From positions 1 to 7,438 of the forward strand of contig JARFQS010000179.1 in the NCBI GenBank assembly GCA_029287645.1: 7,438 nt of DNA, in the 5' to 3' direction. Source of the stretch: Thermoanaerobaculia bacterium (lineage in GTDB: Bacteria > Acidobacteriota > Thermoanaerobaculia > Multivoradales > JAHEKO01). Position numbers and translations under genes: made by a program. Below the pieces are notes generated by a model. It saw only the letters and a program-made list of their open reading frames with translations. It was not told the DNA's origin and searched no databases. Of the stretch, positions 5,999-7,438 are shown in pieces (positions within the stretch are counted from its first letter, which is position 1; each line of letters starts with the position of its first letter).

Positions 5999-7438
5999 AT
6001 GCGACGTTTGATTCCAGCTGTCCTTCTCATCGCCATGGTTGGCGTCCTGTTGGGACCGGGCACCGGCCTATGGGCATCCAATTCTGCAGAGGCTCCGAAG
6101 GAAGATACAGCTGTCACGGACTCCCATGAGTCCGCGGTCGACGCCACAGCTGACGAGCAGGCTGCCCACGGCTCCTCCGACGAGGCCTCTCACTCAGGAC
6201 ACTCCAGCCCAGTCACCCCGGTGCTGCTGGGCTTGGTGATCATCCTGGTTGCCGCCAAGATCGGCGGCGAGCTGGCCGAACGTTTCGATCAACCCGCGGT
6301 CCTCGGCGAGCTGGTGGCTGGTGTCGTGATCGGCAATCTCGCCCTGCTCGGCATCTCGAGTCTTGATTTCCTGAGTACCAATGAAGGTATCGCGATCCTG
6401 GCAGAGATCGGGGTCATTCTGTTGCTCTTCGAAGTTGGCCTCGAGTCCAAGGTCAGTGAGATGCTCTCCTGCGGAGCTTCCAGCCTTCTCGTCGCCGTCC
6501 TGGGAGTCGTGGCACCCTTCTTTCTGGGATGGGGAGTCTCTGCCTGGTTTCTTCCCGACGAGGATCTCCTGGTCCACCTCTTCATCGGTGCCACGCTCTG
6601 TGCGACGAGCGTCGGCATTACCGCCAGGGTATTGACCGACCTCGGTAAGGTCACGACCCGCGAGTCGAAGATCATCCTCGGCGCAGCGGTCATCGATGAC
6701 GTCCTGGGTCTGGTAATTCTGGCTATCGTCTCCGGAGTGATCAGCGCTGCCAACACCGGCGGTACCCTTGCCAGCATGGACGTCCTGTTGATCGTACTCA
6801 AGGCGGCGGGCTTCCTGGTCGGCGCCATCCTTCTAGGCGGATGGCTCTCGCCCCGGCTGTTCAGGGTCTTCAGCAGGCTTCAGATTCGTGGCCTCCTTCT
6901 GACCCTCTCACTTTCCTTCTGCTTTCTTCTGGCGTATCTGGCGAACGTCATCGAGCTGGCCCCGATCGTCGGAGCCTTTGCCGCCGGCCTGATTCTGGAA
7001 GACGCCCACTACAAAGACTTCCTGGAGCGTGGTGACCATCAACTGGAGGAGCTCATCCACCCCATTACGACCTTCCTGGTTCCCGTCTTCTTCGTTCTCA
7101 TGGGAATCAAGGTCGATCTTTCCACCTTCGGTGAGAAGGGCGTCTTGGGCTTCGCCGCGCTGCTGTCGGTCGCGGCGATCATCGGCAAGATGCTCTGTGC
7201 CTTCGGAGTGCTCGAGAAAGGGCTCGACCGGATCTCGGTGGCCGTGGGCATGGTGCCGCGTGGCGAGGTCGGACTGATCTTCGCCGGCATCGGCGCCAGC
7301 CTGGTCCTGCATGGTCAGCCGGTCATCTCGTCGGCGATCTTCTCCGCGGTGGTCATCATGGTCATCGTCACCACCCTGATGACTCCGCCTGTCCTGAAGA
7401 TCACCTTGGCTCGTGGAGAGCGAAAGAAGGCGGGTTGA
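5999..7438 (+). CDS. CPA2-family cation/proton (Na+/H+-type) antiporter
   Basis: 479 residues, complete; the TGA is the last codon of the window. This is an inner-membrane monovalent-cation/proton exchanger of the CPA2 (NapA/KefB-like) group. An N-terminal signal peptide (MRRLIPAVLLIAMVGVLLG, cleavage near residue 26) is followed by a polar segment ~27-70 with four histidines (43, 57, 65, 68). I count about 13 membrane segments between 72 and 466, which fits a periplasmic N-terminus and the basic cytoplasmic tail RGERKKAG. Family hallmarks: PAVLGELVAGVVIG (99-112), LLLFEVGLE (141-149), TSVGITARVL (203-212), the paired aspartates Asp233-Asp234 in VIDDVLGLV that mark electrogenic exchangers, Lys397 in IIGKMLCAF, and GMVPRGEVGLI (417-427). 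No C-terminal TrkA/RCK regulatory domain is present, unlike KefB/KefC. The ion (Na+, K+, Li+) cannot be assigned. It is transcribed divergently from mfd and no functional link to repair is evident. Confidence 0.9.
   Translation: MRRLIPAVLLIAMVGVLLGPGTGLWASNSAEAPKEDTAVTDSHESAVDATADEQAAHGSSDEASHSGHSSPVTPVLLGLVIILVAAKIGGELAERFDQPAVLGELVAGVVIGNLALLGISSLDFLSTNEGIAILAEIGVILLLFEVGLESKVSEMLSCGASSLLVAVLGVVAPFFLGWGVSAWFLPDEDLLVHLFIGATLCATSVGITARVLTDLGKVTTRESKIILGAAVIDDVLGLVILAIVSGVISAANTGGTLASMDVLLIVLKAAGFLVGAILLGGWLSPRLFRVFSRLQIRGLLLTLSLSFCFLLAYLANVIELAPIVGAFAAGLILEDAHYKDFLERGDHQLEELIHPITTFLVPVFFVLMGIKVDLSTFGEKGVLGFAALLSVAAIIGKMLCAFGVLEKGLDRISVAVGMVPRGEVGLIFAGIGASLVLHGQPVISSAIFSAVVIMVIVTTLMTPPVLKITLARGERKKAG

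Noticed and set aside
1..7438. Search for a novel defence, mobile or RNA-based system
   Set aside because: All long coding regions match known housekeeping families. I found no repeat array, transposase, integrase, toxin-antitoxin pair, tRNA or rRNA signature.

Overview
The window is about 60% GC, densely packed and chromosomal in character. Lipoprotein and Sec signals on two periplasmic folding factors point to a Gram-negative bacterium. An mfd gene followed by two parvulin-type genes is a neighbourhood I associate with Deltaproteobacteria/Myxococcota-like and Acidobacteriota-like genomes. That affiliation is inference from gene order and base composition only.

Layout: most of the window is one leftward (minus-strand) block. 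From right to left it holds mfd (transcription-repair coupling factor, 5877-2434), a parvulin-domain lipoprotein (2437-1616), a SurA-like periplasmic chaperone/prolyl isomerase (1611-463), a 217-bp non-coding gap, and the first 81 codons of mraZ (245-1, running off the left edge). mfd and the lipoprotein gene overlap in an ATGA stop/start, and the two parvulin genes are 4 bp apart, so these three look like one translationally coupled operon. The gap before mraZ holds a long inverted repeat, a candidate terminator, and an mraZ promoter with four TGGNN repeats spaced exactly 10 bp, the architecture expected for MraZ autoregulation. mraZ normally opens the division and cell wall (dcw) cluster, which would lie just outside the left edge.

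To the right of mfd, a 121-bp divergent intergenic region separates it from a rightward gene for a 13-TM CPA2-type cation/proton antiporter (5999-7438). That protein carries a cleavable-looking signal peptide and a short His-rich segment ahead of its first transport helix. Its stop codon is the last three bases of the window.

Functionally the leftward operon pairs DNA repair at stalled RNA polymerase (Mfd) with envelope protein folding (two exported parvulin proteins), next to the start of the cell-wall/division cluster. I see no RNA genes, mobile elements, CRISPR arrays, phage genes or defence system. The content is mostly recognisable housekeeping. The most noteworthy signals are regulatory (MraZ box array, long inverted repeat) and family-level oddities: altered first catalytic position in both parvulins, a small insert in the Mfd RNA-polymerase-interaction domain, and the His-rich N-terminus of the antiporter.
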